NCBI GenBank assembly: GCA_005223375.1
Contig: RXOD01005813.1
Location: 1-12,412 of the forward strand
Reading direction: 5' to 3'
Length of the DNA: 12,412 nt
DNA from: Amoebophrya sp. AT5.2
Taxonomy: Eukaryota; Sar; Dinophyceae; Syndiniales; Amoebophryaceae
Position 1 is the first letter of the stretch. Each line of letters starts with the position of its first letter. The translations under genes were made by a program, and so were the position numbers. The notes under the pieces are model-generated. The model worked only from the letters and a program-made list of their open reading frames with translations. It was not told the DNA's origin and made no database searches. Positions 1 to 6,718 of the stretch are shown piece by piece.

Positions 1-30
1 GCGCGGGGCCGCTGGGCGGACGACCCAGAA

Positions 31-63
31 CCCTAAACCCGAAGCCCTAACACCCCAAACCCG
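31..63. repeat. Degenerate telomere-like patch (CCCTAAA / CCCTAA / CCCCAAA)
   Basis: Three imperfect CCCTAAA-type words occur within about 30 bases: CCCTAAACCC, CCCTAA and CCCCAAACCC. CCCTAAA is a common telomere unit in dinoflagellates and plants. Here the words are few and not in a regular tandem array, so this is at most an interstitial or subtelomeric remnant and could be chance. Confidence 0.25.
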
Positions 64-69
64 TTGCAA

Positions 70-196
70 CCTGATCCCAAGCCGACCTGATCGGAAGTCT
101 AGACCTGATCCCAACTGACCCGATCTCGCTCATTCTTGACCTGATCCGATGTCTGACCTGATCCGATTGACCTGATCTGACAGGTCTGACCCGATC
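70..196. repeat. Degenerate tandem repeat with core CC(T/C)GATC, about 8 copies
   Basis: The heptamer CCTGATC, or CCCGATC as a one-base variant, recurs about eight times, near 70, 86, 104, 119, 140, 157, 171 and 190. Spacing is 14-21 bases, often inside a longer word of the form gaCCTGATCCgat. This is an old minisatellite-like array rich in GATC. No coding role is apparent; the open frame that crosses it is low-complexity and unconvincing. The same CCTGATC/GGATC words reappear in the palindrome at 6703-6718. Confidence 0.6.
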
Positions 197-704
197 GCAC
201 CCCTTACCGATATTCGCCGGGTGGGTGCAGTCCGGGTGGTATGTCGTCATCGTGGTCGTGGACGTGGTCGACGTGGTCTCTACAAGCACGCACGCGCTTA
301 AAAGCGAGGTTCGCTGGTGGATTTTTCGGAAAATGAAAAACTACCTATTTTGACCGCCCACGACCAAAAGAGGTCCGATGCAACAGGAAAGAACGGCGAG
401 GTCATACCCAATGCGTTCTATCGATCGCCTCAGGTTTGTGCCTATCATCATCTGAACTACTACAACTCATGAATTTATAGACTTCTCGACGTCGACGATC
501 CCGGCGCTTTCGTTTCACAGCACCTACAAACGAGCGCCGCTCCCGCTTGTTCATCTTGGTCTTGCTGTATCTGTCAGCATATCTACTATGGGACTGTGGG
601 GCCCGCGATCGGGCCGATCAGGCCCGTAGAGTAGAGCCATGAAAAACGCTAACGCTTATTTAGGTTTAGTAAGTCGCTCTCCATCTCGTCCACCAAGCAA
701 TGAG

Positions 705-1928
705 TCAGCTCCTCGGTAGGACGTGCCAGTTACCAGCATCTGTTGGGTATTCCACTGCATTTTCGCAATCTGCCGGATCGTTCGTATCCCCCTGGTTGCA
801 GCAGGCGCCCCTGGAGCCTGCCGCACTGTTACACTTGTCGCAGAGCCCGCGTGCGGGTGCGTCGGGACCAGACCCACCCCCGCACGTCTCCCAGCACTCG
901 TGTAAGTTCGGCCCGCATTCCTCGCAAATGGGCACCTCGGGCAGGGTGTAGCTGGGGGTGGTCGCGGCGGAGGTGGTCGAGGCGGCCAGAAGCGAGGTAA
1001 TGTTGGTAGCGTTGGTAGCATTGGTAGCGTCGGTATCGTTGGTAGCATTGGTAGCGTTGGTAGATGGCCCGCTCCCGCAGTCAACCGCCGCGAAGACAGG
1101 GAACGGGAAGGGAGTGGTGGAGGTTGTGGTGTTCCCGCTCCCCCCGCTGCCCCAGACGTCTGCGTCTGGGTCTGTCTCGTGATGTAGCCACGCGTGCGCG
1201 ATCAGTCCCGCGGCGAAGGCGTCGCAGTCGGCCCCGCCGGCGAAGTCCACCATGGAGAGGAGGAACGTCTGGTCCAGCGACCCCTCCGAGTGGTTGTGCG
1301 GAATCAGCGCCGAACCGGTTTCGTTGAAAAACGTCGTGTAACTGCAGTGCAGGTAATGGGGCTCCTCGTAAAAACAGTTCGGCCAGTCGATAGTCCAGGG
1401 CTCCACGCGACAGTCCACATCCTCGACGCCGGTGGAAGCGAAGGTGGAAGTGATGTTGCCCCCGGTGTCGTTTGAAGAGGACGAAGTAGACTTCTCTCGA
1501 CGAACATTCATCCGGGATCGGGAAGCTGAAGCCGACGTCAGTCTTTGCATCAGCGCCTGGAGCGATCTGGTGCCTGGGGAGGAGGAAGCGGAGCCCGAGC
1601 GGCCGCGGCCCTCGGACAGGGACCACAGGGAGGAAGATGAATTCCCGTCGGGTGGACCACCACCACCACTTCCGCCGCTCACTCCGATCCCGAAAATGCC
1701 GTTCCTCCACGGCCCCTCGCCGGAAGCGGTCGACGCGGCCACCGCCGCCGCCACCTGGCGGACGGCATCGCAGTCCGGCCCGACGCAATCGCCGAGGTCG
1801 TGAAAAACCACTTCCATGTCCAGGGACAGCGACTCGCAGGTAGAACTCACGTTCACGCCGTCCGCGTCGACAATATGAAGAGAGACGCGATGGACCAGGT
1901 CCGATGGTAAGAAAGTTGGAGTAGCCAA
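705..1928 (-). CDS. Exon: C-terminal part of a secreted N-glycosylated Cys-rich protein
   Basis: A 407-codon open segment starts directly after a splice-acceptor-like CAG at 1929-1931, preceded by a TACTAA branch-like word. There is no signal peptide at its start, so I read it as a 3' exon, not a complete gene. Residues 1-66 form an ordered part with a Cys pair; 67-165 are Gly/Ser-rich; 170-255 form a second ordered part with Cys 173, 185, 195 and 235; 266-325 are Thr/Asn-rich with six sequons in a row (291-311). The tail (335-388) has nine Cys: CxxC, CWxxC, CxxC, ACC and a DPADC. Thirteen N-x-S/T sequons in all suggest an extracellular protein. A donor-like GTAACT lies 21 bases upstream of the stop codon, so the true end may differ. 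Function is not recognised. Confidence 0.6.
   Translation of the reverse strand: MATPTFLPSDLVHRVSLHIVDADGVNVSSTCESLSLDMEVVFHDLGDCVGPDCDAVRQVAAAVAASTASGEGPWRNGIFGIGVSGGSGGGGPPDGNSSSSLWSLSEGRGRSGSASSSPGTRSLQALMQRLTSASASRSRMNVRREKSTSSSSNDTGGNITSTFASTGVEDVDCRVEPWTIDWPNCFYEEPHYLHCSYTTFFNETGSALIPHNHSEGSLDQTFLLSMVDFAGGADCDAFAAGLIAHAWLHHETDPDADVWGSGGSGNTTTSTTPFPFPVFAAVDCGSGPSTNATNATNDTDATNATNATNITSLLAASTTSAATTPSYTLPEVPICEECGPNLHECWETCGGGSGPDAPARGLCDKCNSAAGSRGACCNQGDTNDPADCENAVEYPTDAGNWHVLPRS
996..1062 (-). repeat. In-frame 9-bp repeat coding for (Asn-Ala-Thr)n sequons
   Basis: The plus strand shows repeated GTTGGTAGC and variants, which read on the minus strand as Asn-Ala-Thr, Asn-Asp-Thr and Asn-Ile-Thr in tandem. 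Every unit is an N-glycosylation sequon. Unit changes keep the N-x-T pattern, with one exception (DAT). This points to selection for glycosylation or repeat slippage within a coding frame. A shorter array of the same kind lies at 3924-3968. Confidence 0.8.
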
Positions 1929-1931
1929 CTG

Positions 1932-2460
1932 GTCGTATTTTTTAGTAGTAGTACTTCTTCTGTTGAACTGTGTCTGTGTCTGCGCCTGTGTAAGTCAGTG
2001 TAACAAAAGGACCCCACGACAACTTGGGAGGCGATCCGCGATCGCGATAAATTTTTGCCCTTAGGTGGCGAGTGCCGATTAAGGTGCTCCCGCTCTGAAG
2101 TCTACCCGGCACGAAAAGGGCTGTGGCGGTTTCAGAGATACCCCATACCGATTGTCATTGTGGGAACTAAACCGAAAGCAGTTGGGAGGCAGAGGGGAGC
2201 GGTGGTCGTGGCGGAGAGCCGTGGCAGTGGCTACAGCTAGGGCCTGAAAGCGGGGCAAAAGAAGGGGCCCGGAATGGCGATCTATAATGTCACGGGGTCG
2301 TTCATTTGCGGGCTCCGAACCATTGATAAAAATTATCAGGAGCCGTAGGCCGCAGAGGTGCCATGCCTGCCGACCGCGGAGCGCCGCCTTTCTGCAGCTG
2401 CTGCGAACCGGGACCACCTCGCTCCGAAGAATTTTTTTACTTACAAAGCGAAGAATTTTT
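1932..2460. other. Probable intron or intergenic stretch with a short duplication
   Basis: No convincing coding frame crosses this interval on either strand. On the minus strand it begins beside a donor-like GT after exon 2461-2979 and ends with a TACTAA-like word and CAG before exon 705-1928, so it could be an intron of about 500 nt. I could not find a clearly phase-matched canonical donor/acceptor pair. An extra small exon, or a gene boundary here, is possible. Confidence 0.35.
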
Positions 2461-2464
2461 TTAC
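2425..2464. repeat. Two 16-bp direct repeats, 24 bp apart
   Basis: The word CGAAGAATTTTTTTAC occurs at 2425-2440 and again at 2449-2464. On the minus strand this duplicates a GTAAAA / GTAAGT-containing stretch at the end of exon 2461-2979. It may have duplicated a splice donor region. It is short and A/T-rich, so slippage is a simple origin. Confidence 0.7.
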
Positions 2465-2979
2465 AAACTGAACCTGGGCCCACCATAGAGAAACCAGCAC
2501 TCCTCCAGCGTGACGTCCCGGAGCGGGATGGTTTGCGTCCAATTTCTGCTCCCGTCATGACTGGTCACTGGGCAGTGAAAGGCGGACCCGCCCCCGTCGA
2601 CGAAGTGGCAGCGAAGATCTTGATTGCACAACGCGGGGTCGTAGTAGTGCTCCGCGGTGGAATTTTCGCAGAAGGCGGCGTCCGCCGAATCGTGAGCCCG
2701 GCAGTGGCTCCAGAGAAAGTAGGTCTGATTGTGGTCCTCGTGGTCACCGAACCCGAACTGGCAGATAGTATAATTCTCGCACAAGGTGGGGTTGTGGTAG
2801 CGGTCCGCGGTGGGATTTTCGCAGAAAGCCTCGTGTTCCGGCACCGGCTCCGCTGCCCAGCAATGGAGCTCATTGTCGAGGAACCCATGGAAGTAGCACT
2901 CATCCTCCGCATTGCATAGCGTGGCGTTGTGGAAATGGGCACTGTCCGGGTTTGCGCAGTATGGCTCATCCAGCCTATC
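2461..2979 (-). CDS. Exon: array of three 4-Cys modules in an extracellular protein
   Basis: This open segment runs upstream of any Met and likely starts after an acceptor-like AAG at 2980-2982 (or ATAG at 2975). It encodes three copies of one module with fixed Cys spacing: C-x13-C-x5-C-x-F, then 9 or 17 residues, then C. Copies occupy 2860-2958, 2701-2823 and 2572-2670. Within the x13 segment all share N at position 2, an aromatic at position 8 and L just before the second Cys. Five sequons are present (NAT, NYT, NQT, NST, NWT), so an oxidising, extracellular setting is likely. The frame stops at 2461; a donor-like GT after GGGCCCAG lies 15 bases earlier, so the exon may end there. I do not recognise the module as a named domain. 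Confidence 0.65.
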   Translation of the reverse strand, partial: DRLDEPYCANPDSAHFHNATLCNAEDECYFHGFLDNELHCWAAEPVPEHEAFCENPTADRYHNPTLCENYTICQFGFGDHEDHNQTYFLWSHCRAHDSADAAFCENSTAEHYYDPALCNQDLRCHFVDGGGSAFHCPVTSHDGSRNWTQTIPLRDVTLEECWFLYGGPRFSL

Positions 2980-3302
2980 CTTGAGACGGATGCGCCCCCA
3001 TTAGCATAAACGCCAGTATTAAAAGGCCCGAAAGGGACGCGAATACATAATATCAATATCCCGCGCGAGACAGCTCCGTCACAGGTGATCTCGAAGCCCT
3101 CTACCCCCGGCGCATTATGAACTAGATGCCATCACGCAAATAAGCGCAGCGAAAGGACATCGAAAGCACCCCTCCCCATCCGGCGCCTCAAGCGCCAAGA
3201 GCAGTGCTCCTCGTTCACCTTCTTTTCCCTGCCCTTTCGGCTTCCTGTCGAATCGCTTTCGGCCGCGGGAACAACTATGGGGGTGCATCTGCATCCGACT
3301 TA
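2980..3302. other. Probable intron between two Cys-rich exons
   Basis: On the minus strand this lies between exon 3303-3398, which ends in an HC-x-AH pattern like the module tails, and the module exon 2461-2979. Module continuity argues that the two exons join. However, the upstream exon runs to a TAA without a GT at the expected place, so the donor is non-canonical or an extra exon is missed. One frame near 3050-3110 is open and protein-like but was not accepted for lack of clear borders. Confidence 0.3.
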
Positions 3303-3398
3303 ATTATTATGTGCCATGCAGTGCGCGGCGTCACCTCCGTGATCGTGGATCACCGTGGACCCCGCCGCGACGAAGCCCAACTGCTCCTCCATCTCCTG
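3303..3398 (-). CDS. Small exon candidate with a partial 4-Cys module tail
   Basis: This 32-codon open segment follows an acceptor-like CCAG (3399-3402). The preceding exon ends in phase 0 at GAG|GTGCTC (3633), so the two join in frame. The peptide begins QEMEEQLGFVAAG and ends with a GGDAAHC and an AH pair. That resembles the last part of the neighbouring modules (GGGSAFHC, and LWSHC followed by RAHD), so it may be the end of one more module copy. The 3' border is unresolved: the frame meets a TAA at 3300-3302 with no clear GT donor. Confidence 0.4.
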
Positions 3399-3632
3399 CT
3401 GGATCGCCAGAGTTAGAGAGCGAGGTGCGAACGAGAGGCGCGACGATAATTTTCTATTTTGCAACTACGCCAAGTTCACCTACTCTCAGCGAGACCGCCA
3501 CCTAGGTCGGTGGAAAATTATGCAATTGCAGATGTAAAAGATAGAACATTTTCAAACTAAGCTTAAGTAAAAGTAGGAGCGTAAGTAGGTGGTCGTTCGT
3601 CGGCCTCTTGTCGGACATCGTCATAGGAGCAC

Positions 3633-4189
3633 CTCTGGGCGAAACACCGGCTCCACCAGCATCGCCATGGAGTGCTCGGCCAGATAGTCCTCAACCTCCA
3701 CATTGCCCCAGAACTCGAACCGGTTCCCGCTCTCGCTTTCCCTCCAGGTCGGAAAAACGCTGTCGCTGCTGTTGATCGAGTGGTTGTAGTACAGGTCGCA
3801 GAGGGCGAACGGAGAGTATTGCGCCACCATGGACGCGCCGAAGGCGATCACTTCCTCCGAGGTGTTGAAGTCCGCCATCATGTCGGCAATTTCGGGGTCG
3901 CCGTTGAAATAGTACATCATGTCGCTGAAATTACTGCTGTTAGTAGCGTTAGTGCCGTTGGTATCGTTAGCGCTACCCGTAGAACTAGTACCCCAGCCGG
4001 ACGAGGCGCCCGGGTACAAGAGACTGGGGTCGTACCCGAGGGCTATTAGTTGGTCTCTCGTGTGGATGTACTCCAGCATGCCGCTCACCATGGCCCCCGT
4101 CTCCGCCGCGAACCCGACGCCCACAGCGTAGCAGTGCTGCGCGAGTTTCACCCCCTGCTCCGCAAACAGAACTCCCGTGTTAGAAGAAC
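3633..4189 (-). CDS. Exon: sequon-rich extracellular segment
   Basis: About 185 codons. The 5' border is taken at an acceptor with a pyrimidine stretch (cttcccctcgctttggag) at 4190. Phase 1 there matches the donor of the upstream exon (GACG|GTGAGC at 4475), giving the junction ...IADG-GSSNTG... The 3' border is GAG|GTGCTC, phase 0; without splicing, a stop follows at 3621. The first 50 residues (LFAEQGVKLAQHCYAVGVGF onward) look like an ordered Ala/Gly-rich helical part. An Asn/Thr/Ser stretch (NDT, NGT, NAT, NSS, NFS) and three further sequons follow. Two Cys are present. No family is recognised, and the glycosylation pattern matches the other exons of this gene. Confidence 0.55.
3924..3968 (-). 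repeat. Short in-frame run of N-x-T/S sequons
   Basis: Five consecutive sequons (NDT, NGT, NAT, NSS, NFS) are encoded by variants of a 9-bp unit, seen on the plus strand as GTTAGTAGC / GTTAGTGCC. This is the same type of repeat as at 996-1062, in a separate exon about 2.9 kb away. Confidence 0.7.
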
Positions 4190-4474
4190 CTCCAAAGCGA
4201 GGGGAAGTGTGCTGCTCGATCGGGGCCGTCGTGTCGTGGTGACAAACCGACGACGACGTGATGTGTCACTATGACCAGTAAGCTATCAACATGATCATGA
4301 TTTCCGAGCCGGAAGAACTCAGGCCGCGCAACACTAGTTTATTTTCAACAAACCTAGGAGGTCACTGATCATTCGCCCGGTTTCGCCATACCAGTACGCT
4401 TTGCAACTACAGAAAAGTTGCACTTATTCTTTGGCGCGACACAAAATGCTCGCGAGCCAAGACGAAATGCTCAC
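4190..4474 (-). other. Predicted intron (GTGAGC ... TTGGAG)
   Basis: The donor GTGAGC is close to consensus, and the acceptor has a pyrimidine tract. Both ends are phase 1, so removing 285 nt keeps the frame between exons 4475-4558 and 3633-4189. Exon 3633-4189 could instead use a CAG acceptor a little upstream, which would be phase 0. Confidence 0.45.
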
Positions 4475-4558
4475 CGTCAGCAATTGATAAATCTAAGTAG
4501 GCTTGTTCTACGGGGTCGTCAACCTCCCGCCCACTCGACTTGATCCATACTTCAACTT
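4475..4558 (-). CDS. Small exon candidate, acidic segment
   Basis: These 84 nt read from an acceptor-like CTATCTAG (4559) to a strong donor GTGAGC (4474). The peptide contains EVEVWIKSSGREVDDPVEQ and then YLDLSIADG. Both borders are phase 1 and match their neighbours. Without splicing, the frame continues past GTGAGC to a stop at 4407. The composition (mixed charged and hydrophobic, not low-complexity) resembles real protein more than chance sequence. Confidence 0.45.
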
Positions 4559-4592
4559 CTAGATAGTAGATAAGTACGTAGTTAAAGCACAC
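4559..4592 (-). other. Predicted very short intron, 34 nt
   Basis: It runs from GTGTGC to CTATCTAG with a TTTAAC branch-like word. Removing it joins exons 4593-5067 and 4475-4558 in phase 1. If it is not an intron, the upstream frame ends after five more residues or so at a TAA (4582-4584), and that would be the end of the gene. Confidence 0.4.
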
Positions 4593-5067
4593 CCCACTCG
4601 TTTTTAGAACCGATCCTAGCGTTGTCGGCCTCCGCGTCTTGTGCTGAGCAGGAGAAGAAGTACTCCTGCACCAGGTCCGCCGTTTCGCCCGTGCTCATGT
4701 CGCCGTTCTCGTTCAAAACGTACATGCCGCCCTCCGTCGCGTTCTTGATCGGAAAGTCCTTCAGGGTGAGCGTCGGGCCCGTGGGCGGGAACGTGAGCTC
4801 GAATTCGACGGGGAGGGTACCGAACTCATGGAGGAAATCGCGGGCGACCCCGGTCAGCACCGTGTCGTTGCTTGCGTAGATCACGCCCTCGCTGGTCGCG
4901 GACTCGGGAAGACTGAGAGCTGTTGTGAAGATCCGGACTTTGATGTTCTCTATGATCTTCGTAAAGTTCTTTCCACGAGGACACTGCTCATGGGCGAGGA
5001 CGAGTCGGAGTACGACGGTACTGGACGACTTTTCCGGGGGCGCCCATCTGTAGTTTATCGCGTTCTT
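4593..5067 (-). CDS. Exon: extracellular segment, family not recognised
   Basis: 158 codons begin right after a good acceptor (TTCTTATTGCAG at 5068). The peptide is well mixed rather than repetitive: KNAINYRWAPPEK, then a hydrophobic strand-like stretch (STVVLRLVLAHEQ), and later parts such as GTLPVEFELTFPPTGPTLTL that suggest beta-strands. It has three sequons (NFT, NDT, NAT) and two Cys. Its codons end mostly in G or C, unlike the flanking stretches. The 3' border is TGGG|GTGTGC (4592); reading through gives a stop at 4582. A beta-rich extracellular domain is the most I can infer. Confidence 0.6.
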
Positions 5068-5113
5068 CTGCAATAAGAATAAATGTAAAATCAGATGAGG
5101 TCAGAAATCACAC
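5068..5113 (-). other. Predicted short intron, 46 nt
   Basis: GTGTGATTTCTGAC...TTCTTATTGCAG. It has a CTGAC branch-like word, a T-rich tract and a CAG acceptor. Both sides are phase 0: the upstream frame ends ...LEIDRT, and the next exon starts KNAINY. This is the best-looking short intron in the window. Confidence 0.55.
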
Positions 5114-5254
5114 GGTACGGTCGATCTCCAAGACTCCGCCGGTGGGCAAGACTTCGCTGGAACAACAAGAATACTCGCCGGGCGCCTCCTGCACGGATTT
5201 TGCCACCTCCATGTTCAACATGTACTGCCCACGCCACCGCTTTGCAAGGACCGG
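5114..5254 (-). CDS. Small exon candidate (start uncertain, 5156 or 5254)
   Basis: The frame ending ...EVLPTGGVLEIDRT is open from an AG at 5255. That longer version contains RWRGQYMLNMEVAKSVQEAP and SCCSS, which look like real protein. The alternative start is at 5156 after TTGTTGTTCCAG, a stronger acceptor, and that shorter 43-nt version is phase-compatible with the exon at 5324-5573 (phase 2). The longer version needs a phase 0 donor, and the only GT donors I found upstream in that phase would end the preceding segment early, near 5430. The 3' border GTGTGA at 5113 is shared by both. Confidence 0.4.
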
Positions 5255-5323
5255 CTACCGAAAACAAACAGCTATACGAAACAAAGCCCTTATTTCTGAC
5301 TCTGAGACTGAGTAAGTCAGTAC

Positions 5324-5573
5324 TAGTAGCAGGGAAGCCGAAGCAGATATTCATATTGATCCGTTGTCTTCCGATGCCCTCGCTGTAGCGCCGCACAAAA
5401 AGCCTCACGGCCTCGCTGCTCCACATCTACTAGAACCACCTCTATTCCTATTGATCCATGCTTCCGATAGCTGGCCCTTGCGTAAAGTATCCGTGGTGTT
5501 GTCGCGCCAAATGTAGAGCAGAGGCTCTTGTAGCGACTCGGAACCTGGTAACGGTACGTTGTATGTGAGTTTG
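5324..5573 (-). CDS. Exon candidate in a region with three open frames
   Basis: About 83 codons are open from an acceptor-like CACATAG (5574) to a donor-like TA|GTACTG (5323). Phase 1 at the 5' side matches the exon ending at 5744. The peptide includes TYRYQVPSRYKSLCSTFG, GIEVVLVDVEQRGREAF and DQYEYLLRLPC. Two other frames are also open over parts of the interval: one with LLYIWRDNTTDTLRKGQ (5405-5590), the other with WSSEAVRLFVRRYSEG (5091-5426). I cannot decide between them by eye, so this exon is tentative; the interval is very likely coding in at least one frame. Confidence 0.35.
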
Positions 5574-5743
5574 CTATGTGTATCTATCACTATCTCTAAT
5601 ATGCCTACTAGGCAGCTGCAGCTGGTAAAGGTCGTTGTCGCAAGAGGAAGTATCTAACTATGAGTAACATATGTTCGCCATTTCCATTTCGATTAAGTAC
5701 TTTTTAGTGAAGTGGTACAGGTACTACGCCAAGGTGGTACTAC
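5574..5743 (-). other. Predicted intron, 170 nt
   Basis: The donor GTAGTA follows codons for NAATLS in exon 5744-6599. The acceptor is CACATAG, or GATAG 10 nt further upstream if the alternative frame is used. Both options are phase 1. Without splicing, the upstream frame stops at 5724. Confidence 0.4.
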
Positions 5744-6599
5744 CACTCAGCGTTGCCGCGTTGCTGAGCCACGTCGGGACGGTGCCCTGGAAAACGGCCG
5801 CGTCGTAGAAGCCCCACCAGGTGGGGTAAGTTCCGTTTCCACCCGGCAGAGTTTCGTCTAGAGTTTCGTTGTTCTCTGCAAACGATGTACTTTGTGCTGA
5901 CAGTGACGCTGCGGAGGATGAAGGCCTTGTCGGCGACGTGGATCTCGAATTTGGCTTTACACTCGAAGTAGAGGACTTACTACTTTCACTCTTCTGGCCA
6001 GGGCCACCAGCAGATGAACTTCTCCGCACCATACCACTGTTACGCCCCTCCTTCCTAACCTGCAACTCGCTTTGCGCGACTCGCCGGAGCATGCGTCCCT
6101 GTCGCTCCCGAGCGCGCGTCTGCAGCAAGCTCGGCCCACCGTTCCGATAATTTCGTTCCACGGCGTGCTGCCGTGCTGGGGGCCTCTCGATCTTGCGAGA
6201 CGGAACTACCCTGGCCGGTCCGCCATCATCCTCACCTCTTGATGATTTCTCCACCTTCGCCCGGACTGCCGAAGCGGCGCTACTTCTTGCACTTCTAGAG
6301 GAGCTGCTTCTGGTGTTCCCTTCGTCAGACGAGGCTGTCGCGGTTGATGATCTTGATGTGGTGCTTCCGTCCGGCTCGATGTCGTGTAAGAAGGATGTAG
6401 AGGAGGAAGATGTTCTTGGTAATATGCTGGGGTCCTCATAGGAAGCGCTGCTGCTCGAGCTGGTGCTGGGGCGAGGGTGCTCGACACGACGGGCCTCGAC
6501 GTGCAAGAAGGAGGTCGACAGACTCCAGAGAGCGAGTGGGAGTGCCCGCGGGGGCCGTGCTTTTTCTGTCGTGCAGGGCGGTGGTCTCGTCTTGTTCAT
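5744..6599 (-). CDS. First exon: signal-peptide-like start, Ser/Thr/Arg-rich secreted protein
   Basis: The frame is open from an ATG at 6671, but I prefer the ATG at 6599. From there the protein begins with a polar n-region, then a hydrophobic core (ALPLALWSLSTSFL) and a likely cleavage site near HVEA-RR. That gives a secretion signal absent from the longer form's extreme N-terminus. About 200 residues of Ser/Thr-rich then Arg-rich low complexity follow, likely disordered. The last 40 residues change character (NGTYPTWWGFYDAAVFQGTV), with Trp/Phe-rich ordered sequence and two sequons (NET, NGT). The exon ends at GAGTG|GTAGTA. If unspliced, it would be a complete 291-residue protein ending at 5724. 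No family is recognised. Confidence 0.55.
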
Positions 6600-6702
6600 G
6601 ATCGGGCAAGAAACGTGGAGGACCCGCCCGGGAAGAGAGGGAGACGACGAGGCGGCACTCGTCGTCGTCATCCTCTTTTATTCCTCGGCGCGACTTACTT
6701 CC

Positions 6703-6718
6703 TGATCGGATCCGATCA
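6703..6718. promoter_or_regulatory. 16-bp perfect palindrome TGATCGGATCCGATCA
   Basis: It is perfectly self-complementary over 16 bases and lies 32 bases upstream of the ATG at 6671 (104 upstream of the preferred ATG at 6599). A 7-bp inverted repeat (TCAGTGT / ACACTGA, 6733-6739 and 6748-6754, 8-nt loop) follows next to it. The position fits a factor-binding site or a 5' leader hairpin of the secreted-protein gene. No factor is known for it. Confidence 0.35.

Larger units (their letters stand above)
1..704. other. Gene-free left flank
   Basis: No convincing coding segment was seen. The stretch holds the telomere-like patch and the CCTGATC array, then a GACGTGGTC-rich stretch near 240-285. 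A GC-rich patch near 598-630 (gggcccgcgatcgggccgat) can fold on itself. It lies downstream of the last exon of the minus-strand secreted-protein gene, so part of it may be that gene's 3' untranslated region. No clear poly(A) signal was identified. Confidence 0.5.

Noticed and set aside
31..63. True telomere end
   Set aside because: Only about three imperfect units, followed by non-telomeric sequence; no regular array.
656..1084. Minus-strand frame with Pro-Thr-Leu-Pro repeats
   Set aside because: Shadow of the Asn-Ala-Thr repeat read in another frame.
1081..1788. Minus-strand open frame of 235 codons, Arg/Gly-rich
   Set aside because: Shadow of the 705-1928 exon in another frame; composition is that of shifted GC-rich codons and the main frame has the Cys and sequon patterns.
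2287..2919. Plus-strand open frame of 210 codons
   Set aside because: Antisense of the 4-Cys module exon; the fixed Cys spacing is on the minus strand.
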